Positions 49,156-58,961 are shown, counted from the first letter of the stretch. The stretch is DNA of 64,000 nt from Clostridia bacterium (GCA_902363595.1 CABJAP010000009.1:62001-126000), one strand, 5' to 3'. Translations and numbers: made by a program. The notes: generated by a model from the sequence alone, not told the origin.

Positions 49156-51641
49156 AGGTAGATAATCAGAAGGTCATTTTCCAAATTGCAAAAACAACCT
49201 ATAAGGCCAACAAAAAAAGAAATATACTCACCATAATCGCCATTGTCTTGACCACATTCCTGATTATATCCATATTGGGCATCGGCATCGGATACTGGAA
49301 TATGCTGTCAGACCGTTCTGTGAAAATGGAAGGGATGGATTATGACATTGAATTGACAGAGCCCACAGAAAAACAGGTGGAGGCCGCTAGCAATATGGAA
49401 CAGGTCAAATATGCGGGAGTCAATGTGAAATGCGCGATTATTGAAAGCGCTTATGAAAAAAAGGTGGCGAAAACACAGCTGTTCTGGGCAGACCAAACCT
49501 GCTGGAGGGACCAATGTCTGCCGGCCTTCGCATCCATTGAGGGGACCTATCCCCAAAAGAAAAAGGACCTCCTTCTTTCTGAGTCAGCCCTGAAGGATAT
49601 GGGCATAACCGATCCCCAGCCGGGGATGAAAATTCCGGTCACTTACTATCCATTAAATGAAAGAAAAAATTTGATTAATCCCCTTTCCTATGAATTCCGG
49701 CTGTGCGGATTTTTTAAAGATTACACAGGACGGGCCAGAGGATTCGTTTCTCAGGAGTTTTATCAAGATACCGGCGCCAAACAGACCGATTTCACACAAG
49801 GATCGTTGAAAATCACCTTGAACAATTCCCTGTACAGCCAAAAGACAATTCTAAACATGCAGGAAGCGCTGGAGCTGGAAAACAAACAGATGCTGATCGC
49901 CGATGATCGGATGCTGACTGACTTTATCAAGACAATGGCAGTTCTTCTGCTGCTTCTACTGATGATCTTTGCAAGCGGTTATCTGTTTATTTATAATACG
50001 TTGTATATCTGTGTAGCCAAAGACATCCGCTATTACGGCCAGCTGAAGACCGTGGGCATGACGTCGGTTCAGCTGAAAAAAATCATTTATCTGCAGGCCG
50101 TCTGGAATTCCGGCTTTGGAATCCCCATCGGCTTGCTGGCCGGACTGCTCACATCGGTAAAAGTCATTCCCGCCGTGCTTGCCATGGTAAGCCCCGAGCT
50201 GTCCTCCATCGCGGAATTTGAAGTGCAGCCTCTGCTCTTTGTCATCGCGGCTCTCTTTTCTCTGCTTACCGTTTTTGCCGGATGCAGAAAACCGGCTTTG
50301 ATCGCAGGAGATTGTTCGCCCATCGAGGCAACCCGTTATGTAGGCATGCCTGCAAAGGGAAAGGCTCGCAAAAGCGTCAATGGATTACGGGTGATGGCAT
50401 GGAGAAATATGTTCCGGGATAAAAAGCAGGCCGTGATTATTCTCGCTTCCTTTGTGATTTCTTTGGTGATCTTCCTGACCATTCTTGTGGTCATACAGGA
50501 AAATAACGCAAAAAGAATCTTAGACGAGATTATGTCCTATGATCTGAAGATTTTAAATGAAGCCGCCCTGGAAGAACGGCAGCCCATTCTGACCCAGGAT
50601 AAGATCGATGAAGTAAGCGGGGTAGAGGGGGTCAGCCAGGTTCGCAAGGTCTATTCGGATACGATATCGATCCCATATCAAGAAGAGGTGTTGGGTGAGT
50701 TTTATAAGGACTTGTATCAGTCCAGATATTCCCCGGGCAATTATAAGGAGGATATCTCTGGGTATAAGCAGGGCCAAGCCTTGCAGATGAACTTGTTCAA
50801 AACCCGCATTGTCGCCATAGATGAAGCTGGTTTTGATGCATTAAATAAAAGTACCAAAAACACATTGGATCGAGAACAGTTTGAAGCAGGAAAGATTGGG
50901 GTGCTGTGTCCGTTTATCGGCATAAATCCAAAGGACGCCGTGGGAAAGAAGATGACCTTTTCCTTGGAAAATGGAAAAGAGGCGCATACCATTCAGATCG
51001 CAGGGGTCGGCGAGAACCCGGCCTATTTTGCAGGCGGCTACACACCGGAACTGATCGTCAGCGAGAAGTTCCTGAAAACCATTTCTAAAAAACCCATTGT
51101 GGAGCTGATCGATGTGGATTACAGCCAGTCCTATGACAAAACCACGGAGCGGAGCATTAAAGAAATTTTTCAAAACAGCGACTCCCTTTCCTATGAATCA
51201 AAATTGGATCGATATGACCAAATGCTGGATACGGAAAAGCAGATCAAGGTCCTTGGAACAGGCATCGGCTTGATTTTAGCCCTGCTTGCGGTTTTGAACT
51301 TTGTGAACATGATGGCGGCCGGCGTACAAAACCGCAGACAAGAGCTGGCTGCTTTGGAAAGCATCGGAATGACTTCAAAACAAATTAAAAAGACCCTGTC
51401 GGCGGAGGGATTGGGGTATGGGGTGATTTCCATCATCGGGGCATTGATTCTGGGCGTTCCTGTCAGCTACATGGTATTCCAGAGCATGAACCTTTACAAC
51501 ATGAGCTTTTCCATGCCCATACTGGCAAATGCCGGGTTGTTCCTTGTGATCCTGTTGATCTGCATGATCGTTCCTCCATGGATCTACCGAGTGTCGGAAA
51601 AAGAGAGTATTTTGGAAAGATTGCGGGAAGAGGGGGAATAA
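49149..51641 (+). CDS. FtsX-type ABC permease with two FtsX units
   Basis: An 830-residue permease. An N-terminal helix (about 25-45) is followed by an extracellular region (about 50-255), a three-helix FtsX unit (about 260-380), another helix (about 430-450), a second extracellular region (about 455-695) and a final three-helix unit (about 700-820) whose end (RVSEKESILERLREEGE) is typical of MacB/YknZ-like proteins. The duplicated layout resembles peptide-resistance or lipoprotein-type exporters. Unlike BceB it has two extracellular regions and about eight helices. With the ATPase at 48475 it probably removes or detects envelope-active compounds. Confidence 0.88.
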   Translation: MVKVDNQKVIFQIAKTTYKANKKRNILTIIAIVLTTFLIISILGIGIGYWNMLSDRSVKMEGMDYDIELTEPTEKQVEAASNMEQVKYAGVNVKCAIIESAYEKKVAKTQLFWADQTCWRDQCLPAFASIEGTYPQKKKDLLLSESALKDMGITDPQPGMKIPVTYYPLNERKNLINPLSYEFRLCGFFKDYTGRARGFVSQEFYQDTGAKQTDFTQGSLKITLNNSLYSQKTILNMQEALELENKQMLIADDRMLTDFIKTMAVLLLLLLMIFASGYLFIYNTLYICVAKDIRYYGQLKTVGMTSVQLKKIIYLQAVWNSGFGIPIGLLAGLLTSVKVIPAVLAMVSPELSSIAEFEVQPLLFVIAALFSLLTVFAGCRKPALIAGDCSPIEATRYVGMPAKGKARKSVNGLRVMAWRNMFRDKKQAVIILASFVISLVIFLTILVVIQENNAKRILDEIMSYDLKILNEAALEERQPILTQDKIDEVSGVEGVSQVRKVYSDTISIPYQEEVLGEFYKDLYQSRYSPGNYKEDISGYKQGQALQMNLFKTRIVAIDEAGFDALNKSTKNTLDREQFEAGKIGVLCPFIGINPKDAVGKKMTFSLENGKEAHTIQIAGVGENPAYFAGGYTPELIVSEKFLKTISKKPIVELIDVDYSQSYDKTTERSIKEIFQNSDSLSYESKLDRYDQMLDTEKQIKVLGTGIGLILALLAVLNFVNMMAAGVQNRRQELAALESIGMTSKQIKKTLSAEGLGYGVISIIGALILGVPVSYMVFQSMNLYNMSFSMPILANAGLFLVILLICMIVPPWIYRVSEKESILERLREEGE

Positions 51642-51643
51642 AG

Positions 51644-51678
51644 CAAACGTATGTGCTATAATAAAGTACATATGTTTG
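51644..51678. promoter_or_regulatory. Inverted repeat around a TATAAT box before the helicase gene
   Basis: CAAACGTATGT (51644-51654) is complementary to ACATATGTTTG (51668-51678) with one G-T position. TATAAT at 51657-51662 lies in the loop. This could be an operator over a promoter or, in RNA, a weak hairpin between the permease and helicase genes. No good -35 box was found. Confidence 0.4.
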
Positions 51679-51703
51679 TGCGGAGAGTGGAAAGGAGTTA
51701 TGA

Positions 51704-53887
51704 GTGGAAGACCTGTTGGAAGGATTAAATAATGCCCAATATGAGGCGGTTACAAGTACCGAAGGCATGATCCGCGTCGTTGCCGGCGCGGGTTCGGGAA
51801 AAACGAGGGCCTTATCCAGACGCTTTGCGTTCCTGGTTAACGAGATCGGCATTCTGCCGGGGAATATTTTATGCGTTACCTTTACCAATAAATCGGCCAA
51901 CGAAATGCGGCAGCGGATACATAATCTGACGGGAGATAAGGACACCGGCTATATCAATACCTTTCACGGGTTCTGCGTTTCCATCCTCCAGGAGGACAGC
52001 CACGCGGTCCAGTATCCCAAGAGCTTTCTGGTACTGGATAATTCCGATATTGACGCCATGCTCAAAATCATCTATGAAGAAAAAGGGCTCACCTTGCGGG
52101 ACATGACCTTTTCCAAGGCCCGCGATCTGATCGAGATCATAAAGCTGAAGGAGCGCCCGGACTATTACCTGGATATGATCACCATGTCCCTGGACGTTTT
52201 GCGTCAAAAGTACGAGGAGGCCCTTTCGCCCAAGGACATGATCTTTTATGGCTATCTTTATCAGGAAAAGAAGTGCTTTGGGCTGGATTACAACGATCTG
52301 ATCAAATTCTGCCTCTATATCTTTGAGCAGCATGAAGCGATCCGGCTGAAATGGCAAAAACGCCTGGAATACATCATGATCGATGAGTTTCAGGATATTG
52401 ATCCGCCCCAGTATCAGCTGATGGAAGTTCTGTGCGGCCATCACAAAAACTTGTTCATTGTCGGTGATCCCGATCAGACCATCTACACCTGGCGGGGTGC
52501 CGATGTGAGATACCTGCTGGACTTTGACAAAAAGTTTTCCAATGTGAAGACGATCATGATGATGGAAAACTATCGCTCCACGCCGCAGATTCTGTCGGCG
52601 GCTAATTCGCTGATCGATAAAAATAAAAACCGTATTAAAAAAGATTTGATACCAACCCTTGGCGGAGGCGAAAAAGTCTGCTGCCATTATGGAGCGGATG
52701 GGGATGAAGAGGCCGGCTGGATCGCCGGACAGATTGAAGCCCTGAAGAATAGGGGCGCTGCCTACAGGGAAATCACGGTTTTGTACCGGGCCCACTATGT
52801 TACCAGGGCCATTGAAGAGGCCATGCTCAAGGCGGAGATCCCTTATACCATATACAGCGGCGTTCCCTTCTTCGGCCGGGCAGAGATCAAAGACGCCTTG
52901 TCCTATCTGCGGATGATTGCTTACCAGGATGACCTGTCATTCCTGCGGATTGCCAATGTACCCAAAAGACAGCTGGGAGAGCGGCGCATGAAATTCATCA
53001 AAGACCATGCAAAGAACACAGGGCGGTCGCTCTATCAGGCATTGAAAGACACCATCGACGATCCCATTTATAAAGGGACGGAAGCGAAGCAATTCATCAC
53101 CCTTGTGGAGAAGTATTCGGCCGATTACAGCCGGATGCGGATTTCCGAGCTGTTATCATCTCTGCTCAATGACAGCGGGTATGAAAAAATGCTGCGCACA
53201 GAGGGCAGTCAGGAGCGGCTGGATAACCTGGCAGAGCTCAAGCAGTCCCTTCATGAGTATGAAATCAACTGCGGCGAAGAAAGCATGCTGGAGCATTATC
53301 TGGCCCATGCAGCCTTGTTTTCCAACAGCGATACGGCGGACCGGCAGCAGGATAAGGTCAAACTGATGACCGTCCATGCAGCCAAAGGCCTGGAGTTTCC
53401 TTACGTTTTTTTATGCGGCATGAACGAAGGGATTTTCCCTTCCCGCAGAGTGAGAACCCAGCCGGCCATGGAAGAGGAGCGCCGTCTCGCCTTTGTTGCC
53501 ATGACCCGGGCTGAAAAAAAGCTATATCTCACAGGAGCAGACGGCCGCAACCTGGACGGTTCGCCCCGCTACCCATCCAGATTTGTTTTTAATATTGATC
53601 AGGATTTGCTGGAATACACCGCGCCCAGGAAAGAAGAACTGATAAAAGCGGCCCGGGATTATATTCAGTCGTCTGACCAGCAGCTGGATGAGGCAGAAAC
53701 ATGCGCGGCCTTTTCGGCAGGCCAGCGGGTACAGCACCGCTTCTTTGGCAAGGGGACGATCGTCGAAACGGACCTGGATAAAAAAGCATACATGATCCAG
53801 TTTGACGAGATGGACACCACAAGAGCCATCACCTTTAAAACAAAGCTTTCAATCTTGAAGGATGATACAACTATGATGCAAGATTGA
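51704..53887 (+). CDS. UvrD/PcrA-like superfamily 1 DNA helicase
   Basis: A 727-residue 3-to-5 helicase. Motif I is AGAGSGKT (27-34), Ia TFTNKSANEM, II DEFQDID, III GDPDQTIYTWRGAD, IV YRSTPQIL, V VHAAKGLEFPYVFLCG and VI VAMTRAEKKLYLTGA. The C-terminal tail (VQHRFFGKGTIVETDLDKKAYMIQFDE) is the PcrA-type Tudor-like domain that contacts RNA polymerase. It is shorter than PcrA proper, so it may be a second UvrD-type enzyme. The GTG at 51704 has AAAGGAG six bases upstream; an ATG at 51700 in another frame would make only ten residues. The role is DNA repair and replication-conflict removal. Confidence 0.93.
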   Translation: MEDLLEGLNNAQYEAVTSTEGMIRVVAGAGSGKTRALSRRFAFLVNEIGILPGNILCVTFTNKSANEMRQRIHNLTGDKDTGYINTFHGFCVSILQEDSHAVQYPKSFLVLDNSDIDAMLKIIYEEKGLTLRDMTFSKARDLIEIIKLKERPDYYLDMITMSLDVLRQKYEEALSPKDMIFYGYLYQEKKCFGLDYNDLIKFCLYIFEQHEAIRLKWQKRLEYIMIDEFQDIDPPQYQLMEVLCGHHKNLFIVGDPDQTIYTWRGADVRYLLDFDKKFSNVKTIMMMENYRSTPQILSAANSLIDKNKNRIKKDLIPTLGGGEKVCCHYGADGDEEAGWIAGQIEALKNRGAAYREITVLYRAHYVTRAIEEAMLKAEIPYTIYSGVPFFGRAEIKDALSYLRMIAYQDDLSFLRIANVPKRQLGERRMKFIKDHAKNTGRSLYQALKDTIDDPIYKGTEAKQFITLVEKYSADYSRMRISELLSSLLNDSGYEKMLRTEGSQERLDNLAELKQSLHEYEINCGEESMLEHYLAHAALFSNSDTADRQQDKVKLMTVHAAKGLEFPYVFLCGMNEGIFPSRRVRTQPAMEEERRLAFVAMTRAEKKLYLTGADGRNLDGSPRYPSRFVFNIDQDLLEYTAPRKEELIKAARDYIQSSDQQLDEAETCAAFSAGQRVQHRFFGKGTIVETDLDKKAYMIQFDEMDTTRAITFKTKLSILKDDTTMMQD

Positions 53888-53919
53888 TGTAATCTGATAG
53901 TTGAAAGGAGGCGGACGAT

Positions 53920-54579
53920 TTGAACCGAATACTGATTGTAGAAGATGAAAAACCGATCTCCGATTTGATCCGCATGAGCCTGACCAACGCCGGGTACCAC
54001 TGCGCCTGCGCCGGTGATGGGGAGGCTGCCGCAGATCTTTTGGAAAAAGGGGCTTTTGACCTGGTCCTCCTGGATATCATGCTGCCGAAGGTCGATGGAT
54101 ACGAATTACTCGCCTATATCAAACCGCTGGAAATGCCAGTGATTTTTCTCACGGCCAAAGGTGCGGTGGACGATAAGGTCAGGGGATTGCGAATGGGCGC
54201 GGAAGACTACATTACCAAACCCTTTGAGATCATGGAGCTTCTGGCGAGAGTGGAAACCGTACTCCGCCGTTACAACAAAGCCCAGCAGACGCTGTCCATA
54301 TATGATATTACGGTTGATACCCGCTCGCGCATTGTGAAAAAAGACGGCGCGGCGGTAAAGCTTACAGTAAAGGAGTATGATTTGCTGCTGCTGTTTCTGC
54401 AGAATAAAAACATTGCCCTGTTTCGGGACCGCATTTATGAGGCGGTCTGGGGCGATACCCTCATTGGCGACAGCCGCACAGTGGACCTTCATATTCAGCG
54501 AATGCGCAAGAAGCTGGGGCTGGAAGATAAATTGGTACCTGTTTACAAAGTCGGTTACCGGCTGGAGGTGGATGAGTGA
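53920..54579 (+). CDS. OmpR-family response regulator (VanR-like context)
   Basis: A 219-residue response regulator with receiver Asp52 (LVLLDIMLPKVDG) and Lys in YITKPFE, followed by an OmpR-type winged helix ending in PVYKVGYRLE. The start codon is TTG at 53920 behind AAAGGAGG (53904-53911). Its stop overlaps the kinase start (GTGA). Genes downstream encode an unknown membrane-anchored protein and a VanY-type carboxypeptidase, so control of cell-wall functions is likely, as in VanR-type systems, although no VanH/A/X genes are present. Confidence 0.92.
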   Translation: MNRILIVEDEKPISDLIRMSLTNAGYHCACAGDGEAAADLLEKGAFDLVLLDIMLPKVDGYELLAYIKPLEMPVIFLTAKGAVDDKVRGLRMGAEDYITKPFEIMELLARVETVLRRYNKAQQTLSIYDITVDTRSRIVKKDGAAVKLTVKEYDLLLLFLQNKNIALFRDRIYEAVWGDTLIGDSRTVDLHIQRMRKKLGLEDKLVPVYKVGYRLEVDE

Positions 54580-56018
54580 AGTTCTTTTGGAAATTGTTTT
54601 TCAGTTTGATGATCGTTTCCATGACCTTTTTTAGTATCGGCGGCTATTGGATGATTCAATCGAGTTTCCGCGCATCGCTGGATCGGGAGGTTTCCATGGC
54701 TTACCATGAAAACGGAATCCTCTCCGATGCGCTGCAGCAGAGTCTGGATGGAAAGCCTAATTCCATCTATCGAAGAGAGCAGACCAAGGACGAAAGTTAC
54801 AAGCTGATCGAACGGATCACCGATGCTACGATTGTGGAGAGTTCGGGGAAAGTAATTCCCTATTCCATCAAAGATGCAAAAGGCAGCGTCTATGCCGGCC
54901 GGGACTTGCTGGATTCTTCCAATACACTGGTACAGAGCCTGGACCGGACAAAAAGAGGCTATAAAATTACGGAAAATGATGGCGTTTACTATATTTTGTG
55001 CGCAAGTCCGCTGGAAATGCTGGACCTGCCTTTTTATATTGAAAGCTATCGGGAGATTACCCCTTTGTTCAGCAACCGGCAGGCCCAGTATCGGAGCTAT
55101 ATTTCCCTGCTGCTGCTGCTGTTTGTCATCAGCGCCGTCATCACCCTGGCTGTCAGCGCGTGGCTGATGCGGCCCATAAAAAAACTGTCAAAAGCGGCCA
55201 TGCAGCTGTCCGGCGGCCGGCCCATACCGCCGGTGCCGGTGTACAGCAAAGACGAAATCGGCCGGCTGACCCAGGAGTTTAACCGTATGGCCGGCAAGCT
55301 GGCGGAAAACGTGGAGGAATTAAAGGATGCGGCTCAGAGGCAGGAGCTGTTTATCAGCAGCTTTAACCACGAACTAAAGACCCCATTGACCTCCATGATC
55401 GGCTATGGGGATTTGCTGCGATCGAGAAAGCTGTCCGAAGAACAGGCCATTCTCTGTGCCAATCAGATCGTTCAGGAGGGAAGGCGGCTGGAGAAGCTAT
55501 CCACCATGCTGATGGATCTGATGGTTTTAAAAAAGCAGCAGATCCAGCGCGGGCCGGTGTCCGCCCGGCTCTTTTTCAATTCTGTGCGCAATACAGTCAT
55601 TCCCATTATGGAAAAGAAAGCGATCGATTTTCAGCTCTCTGTCCAGGAGGCGACTCTCTTTCTGGCTCCCGATCTGATGAAAACGGTCTGCATCAATTTG
55701 TTGGACAATGCCTATAAGGCCGTGGAACATGGCGGAAAGATCCGGCTTGCGGGTATGGGCAGGGAAGACTCCTACGAAATCATTGTCTCCGACAATGGGT
55801 GCGGCATCCCTCCGGATGAGCTGGCAAAGGTTACGGAAGCCTTTTACATGGTGGACAAAGCCAGATCCAGAGCAGGCGGGGGAGCCGGCCTGGGGCTGGC
55901 GATCTGCCGTCAGATTGTCCAGGCCCACCAGGGCGAGCTGGAGCTGTCCAGCAGCCAGAACCATGGAACAAAGGTGACCATTCGTCTGAAAGGTGGTGAT
56001 GATGATGAATCGGTTTAG
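54576..56018 (+). CDS. Sensor histidine kinase with extracellular domain and HAMP
   Basis: A 480-residue kinase. Helix 1 (about 8-30), an extracellular domain of about 140 residues, helix 2 (about 175-197), HAMP (about 198-250), HisKA with His265 (FNHELKTPL) and HATPase with NLLDNAYKAV, DNGCGIP and GAGLGLAI. The GTG start overlaps the regulator stop by four bases. The extracellular domain includes IVESSGKVIPYSIKD and ITENDGVYYILCASPLEML, a single PAS/Cache-like fold by appearance. The likely signal is a wall or membrane state. It is followed with a 14-base overlap by a small membrane-anchored protein that may be part of the sensing system. Confidence 0.92.
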   Translation: MKFFWKLFFSLMIVSMTFFSIGGYWMIQSSFRASLDREVSMAYHENGILSDALQQSLDGKPNSIYRREQTKDESYKLIERITDATIVESSGKVIPYSIKDAKGSVYAGRDLLDSSNTLVQSLDRTKRGYKITENDGVYYILCASPLEMLDLPFYIESYREITPLFSNRQAQYRSYISLLLLLFVISAVITLAVSAWLMRPIKKLSKAAMQLSGGRPIPPVPVYSKDEIGRLTQEFNRMAGKLAENVEELKDAAQRQELFISSFNHELKTPLTSMIGYGDLLRSRKLSEEQAILCANQIVQEGRRLEKLSTMLMDLMVLKKQQIQRGPVSARLFFNSVRNTVIPIMEKKAIDFQLSVQEATLFLAPDLMKTVCINLLDNAYKAVEHGGKIRLAGMGREDSYEIIVSDNGCGIPPDELAKVTEAFYMVDKARSRAGGGAGLGLAICRQIVQAHQGELELSSSQNHGTKVTIRLKGGDDDESV

Positions 56019-56649
56019 AACTGTTTTGCCGTGTCTCATTGCCGGATTGCTGCTGTCCATGTCCATCGCCATTCCCATTGTTCTTTCCAATGTGCAGGAT
56101 GAGGCCCTGCTCAGCGGGGTAAAGACAGAAGCCATCTCCCAGGATACGCAAAATAACCGCAAGAAAACCGGTATCTCCATTTCAGAGCGGCTTGATCTGG
56201 TGCGGGGCGGCAATGTCTCCAGAGTCAGCACCTATCGCACTGACAAAGATCCCAATAATTTGTCTTTAAAAGATGAGCCTGTAAACCAGATTTTACAGGA
56301 GGCGGAAAAGCTGCAGGAACGGGGAGGATTTCCGGTTTTCGATCTGCGCAAAGGCTTTCAAAAGAACAGCAATATGAGTAAGGTTACCTTTATCTCATAT
56401 GAAGGCTGGGAGGTATCCATCTTTATATTGACCGTTTTTGTTTCGGATGCTGTTTATGATATCCTGGCGGACGCAGACACCTACACCATATATCAGTATG
56501 AGGTTGGGCTGGAGAAGGCTGCGCAGATGCCCATGGATAAAAAAACCGTTTCTGCAGTTTTTTCTGATTACCTGTCCATCAGCAGGGAGCAGTTTAAAAC
56601 CCTGTATTCCTTTTCCACAGATGATCGAATTACGCTGGCATTAAGATAA
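56005..56649 (+). CDS. Membrane-anchored protein of unknown function, linked to the second two-component system
   Basis: A 214-residue protein I do not recognise. It has one N-terminal hydrophobic segment (about 8-27; uncleaved anchor or signal peptide) and a soluble extracellular part with a conserved-looking helix (VNQILQEAEKLQERGGFP) and strands. Several start codons lie in a row (GTG 55993, 55996; ATG 55999, 56002, 56005); AAAGGTGG favours the last. It overlaps the kinase gene by 14 bases, so translation is coupled and it probably modulates the kinase, or is a main target. A terminator follows at 56700. Confidence 0.75.
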   Translation: MNRFRTVLPCLIAGLLLSMSIAIPIVLSNVQDEALLSGVKTEAISQDTQNNRKKTGISISERLDLVRGGNVSRVSTYRTDKDPNNLSLKDEPVNQILQEAEKLQERGGFPVFDLRKGFQKNSNMSKVTFISYEGWEVSIFILTVFVSDAVYDILADADTYTIYQYEVGLEKAAQMPMDKKTVSAVFSDYLSISREQFKTLYSFSTDDRITLALR

Positions 56650-56699
56650 TCTTCATAAAATGATGCATGTATGATACAAGTCTGCTCGGATTTTTACGC

Positions 56700-56734
56700 A
56701 TCCCCTTTGTAAGCTGTTGCAAAGGGGATTTTTA
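56700..56734 (+). terminator. Terminator after the second two-component operon
   Basis: ATCCCCTTTG (56700-56709) pairs perfectly with CAAAGGGGAT (56720-56729) around a ten-base loop, followed by TTTTAA. Confidence 0.85.
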
Positions 56735-56803
56735 ATTGCTGCGGAAATATCGCCTTTCGACAGGGGCGGTATTTCCACGAAGAAAGATTGAGGAGAGCAA
56801 AAC

Positions 56804-57526
56804 ATGGGAAAACAAATACAAGCAGTAATTTTGATCGGCGCTGCCGCGCTGCTGATGATGGCCATCCTGTTCCTTCAGGCCCAGCAGCAGGAGAAGGCGG
56901 CCGATTCCATATCAGTCGTCAAGGGAGAAACGATTGAAAGGCAGGCGCAGCAAGAAGGGCCTGATAAGAGCGATCCGCTGCTCACATTGGTCAATTTTGA
57001 GAGACCGATTCCTGAGGACTGGAAGGTGGATTTGGTGCAGCTTGATCATGGACAATCCATCGACCGACGGGCATATCCTAATTTGCAAAAAATGATCAAT
57101 GATGCCAGAGACCAAGGACTGGACCCTCTAATCTGTTCCTCTTATCGAACCAATGCCTTCCAAAAACAATTGTTTCATGAACAGGTAACCGCATACCAAA
57201 ATCGGGGACTTTCGAAAAAAGAAGCTGAAAAAGAAGCTGCAGTGTGGGTTGCGGTGCCCGGGACCAGTGAACATCAGCTGGGTCTTGCGGTGGACCTGGT
57301 TTCCTTGAGCAATCAGAATTTGAATCACAGCCAGGAAAATACGGCCCTGCAGAAATGGTTGATGAAAAACTCCTGGAAATACGGTTTTATCCTCCGCTAT
57401 CCGTCGGACAAAAGCAGCATTACCGGCATCGGCTATGAACCCTGGCATTATCGCTATGTGGGAAAGAAGGCCGCCAAAGCAATTTATGAACAGGGCGTAT
57501 GTTTAGAAGAATATTTGCAGAAATAG
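56804..57526 (+). CDS. VanY-type D-alanyl-D-alanine carboxypeptidase
   Basis: A 240-residue M15B-family peptidase. An N-terminal membrane anchor (about 8-25) and a spacer precede the catalytic domain with SYRT (113-116; substrate-binding Arg115), SEHQLGLAVD (zinc ligands H157 and D164) and EPWHYRYVG (Glu212 and zinc ligand H215). All key residues are present. It would trim the terminal D-Ala from peptidoglycan precursors or stem peptides outside the cell. It lies after a terminator, so it has a separate transcript, between the two-component system and murT-gatD. That setting points to wall maturation; glycopeptide resistance is possible but the other van genes are absent. Confidence 0.9.
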   Translation: MGKQIQAVILIGAAALLMMAILFLQAQQQEKAADSISVVKGETIERQAQQEGPDKSDPLLTLVNFERPIPEDWKVDLVQLDHGQSIDRRAYPNLQKMINDARDQGLDPLICSSYRTNAFQKQLFHEQVTAYQNRGLSKKEAEKEAAVWVAVPGTSEHQLGLAVDLVSLSNQNLNHSQENTALQKWLMKNSWKYGFILRYPSDKSSITGIGYEPWHYRYVGKKAAKAIYEQGVCLEEYLQK

Positions 57527-57593
57527 GACAATAAAATGAATACAAGTGTATTAACACTATAGCAAAGAACCCACCAGAAAAGGAGATTTGATC

Positions 57594-58961
57594 ATGCACA
57601 TAAGAAGATTCATCGCCGTATGGAGCGCGCACTTGATTAAATGGGCGTGCCGCATAATCGGAAAACAAGGAGAAACCCTCGCAGGCAAAGCGGCCCTGTT
57701 CATCGATCCGGGCATTTTAACCGCATTGGCAAAAGAGGTTCGAAATAGTATCATCGTGGTCTGCGGCACCAACGGAAAATCAACGACCAATACCCTGCTG
57801 GCTTCGGTGCTGGAAGCAGAAGGGGGTAAGGTCATCTGCAACCGGACTGGTTCCAATATGCTCAGTGGGGTGGCATCTGCCTTTGTCCTGGGTGCTGGAG
57901 CCGGCGGCCATTTGGACGCGGATTATGCCTGCATTGAAATTGACGAAGCGTCTGCCGTCAAGGTAATTCCCCATTTCAAACCAGACTGCATGATCCTGAC
58001 CAATCTTTTTCCAGATCAGCTGGACCGTTACGGAGATATGGACGCTGCTATGGAACTGCTCTCCCGGGCAATTGAGCTGGCTCCAAAGATGAAGCTTTTA
58101 ATCAATGGCGACGAACCTGTGTCCGCTTACCTGGCCCGTAAAAACCAAAATCCGGTGTTTGCCTATGGGATTGGAGCAAAGGTATGGGAATGCCAGGACA
58201 CAAAGGAGATCCGCGCCGGCCAGTTCTGCAAGTGCTGCGGAGAAAAACTGCAATATCGTTTTTACCACTACAGTCAGTTGGGCGATTATTATTGTCCAAA
58301 ATGCGACTTTCGGAGGCCGGCTCTCGATTTCGACGCAGCGCAAGTCCGCTTTTCCGAGGGCATGTCCTTTTCCATCCGCGATTATCGGGTAGAGACTGAC
58401 TGGGAAGATTTCTACAGCGTCTATAATCTGCTGGCGGTCTACAGCGCAGCCTATCTTGTCGGCGCGCCTCTGAAAAATTTCAATCAGGTACTGGAACACT
58501 ACAAGCCGCCCTTGGGCCGTAATGAGCGGTTTGAGATTGGAGGTACGAATGTCATGCTCAAACTGGCCAAAAACCAGGTAGGATTTGACCAGAATATCCG
58601 CGCGCTGCTAACCGACCCTCTGCCCAAGGATTTGATCATTGTGATCAATGATAATAGCCAGGACGGGACGGATGTTTCCTGGATTTGGGACGTTGATTTC
58701 GGCAGATTGGGCGCAGCCAACCCAGCTTCAGTTACAGTCAGCGGCATCCGCTGTCTGGACATGTGCCTGCGGCTGAAATATGCGGAAATGGCTTCCGAAA
58801 TCGAACCAGACCTGGAAACGGCCATCCGCTCAAAACTGAAAGACGGGGCTGGGAATCTATATCTACTTGTCAATTATACGGGGCTATATGCAGCCCATAA
58901 AATTTTGCGGAGAATGGAGGGAAAGAGCGATGAATCTTACAATCGGACATCTGTATCCTGA
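57594..58961 (+). CDS. murT: Lipid II isoglutaminyl synthase, MurT subunit
   Basis: A 455-residue Mur-ligase-like protein. The ATP loop GTNGKST is at 58-64. A four-Cys zinc ribbon is inserted in the middle domain (C212, C215, C234, C237), as known for MurT. The C-terminal domain (former DUF1727) carries NDNSQDGTDVSWIWDVDF with the catalytic Asp region. Together with GatD it amidates the D-Glu of lipid II stem peptides to D-isoglutamine, using glutamine and ATP. AAAGGAG (57579-57585) sets the ATG at 57594. The gatD start lies 32 bases inside its 3-prime end. The pair is nearly universal in Gram-positive bacteria with amidated peptidoglycan. Confidence 0.95.
   Translation: MHIRRFIAVWSAHLIKWACRIIGKQGETLAGKAALFIDPGILTALAKEVRNSIIVVCGTNGKSTTNTLLASVLEAEGGKVICNRTGSNMLSGVASAFVLGAGAGGHLDADYACIEIDEASAVKVIPHFKPDCMILTNLFPDQLDRYGDMDAAMELLSRAIELAPKMKLLINGDEPVSAYLARKNQNPVFAYGIGAKVWECQDTKEIRAGQFCKCCGEKLQYRFYHYSQLGDYYCPKCDFRRPALDFDAAQVRFSEGMSFSIRDYRVETDWEDFYSVYNLLAVYSAAYLVGAPLKNFNQVLEHYKPPLGRNERFEIGGTNVMLKLAKNQVGFDQNIRALLTDPLPKDLIIVINDNSQDGTDVSWIWDVDFGRLGAANPASVTVSGIRCLDMCLRLKYAEMASEIEPDLETAIRSKLKDGAGNLYLLVNYTGLYAAHKILRRMEGKSDESYNRTSVS

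Noticed and set aside
51700..51732. Ten-codon frame starting ATG at 51700 before the helicase
   Set aside because: It is only two bases from the ribosome site, too close; the GTG at 51704 has good spacing and the full protein.
53920..57526. Full vancomycin-resistance operon
   Set aside because: Only a two-component system and a VanY-type protein are present; no VanH, VanA/B ligase or VanX gene is in the window.
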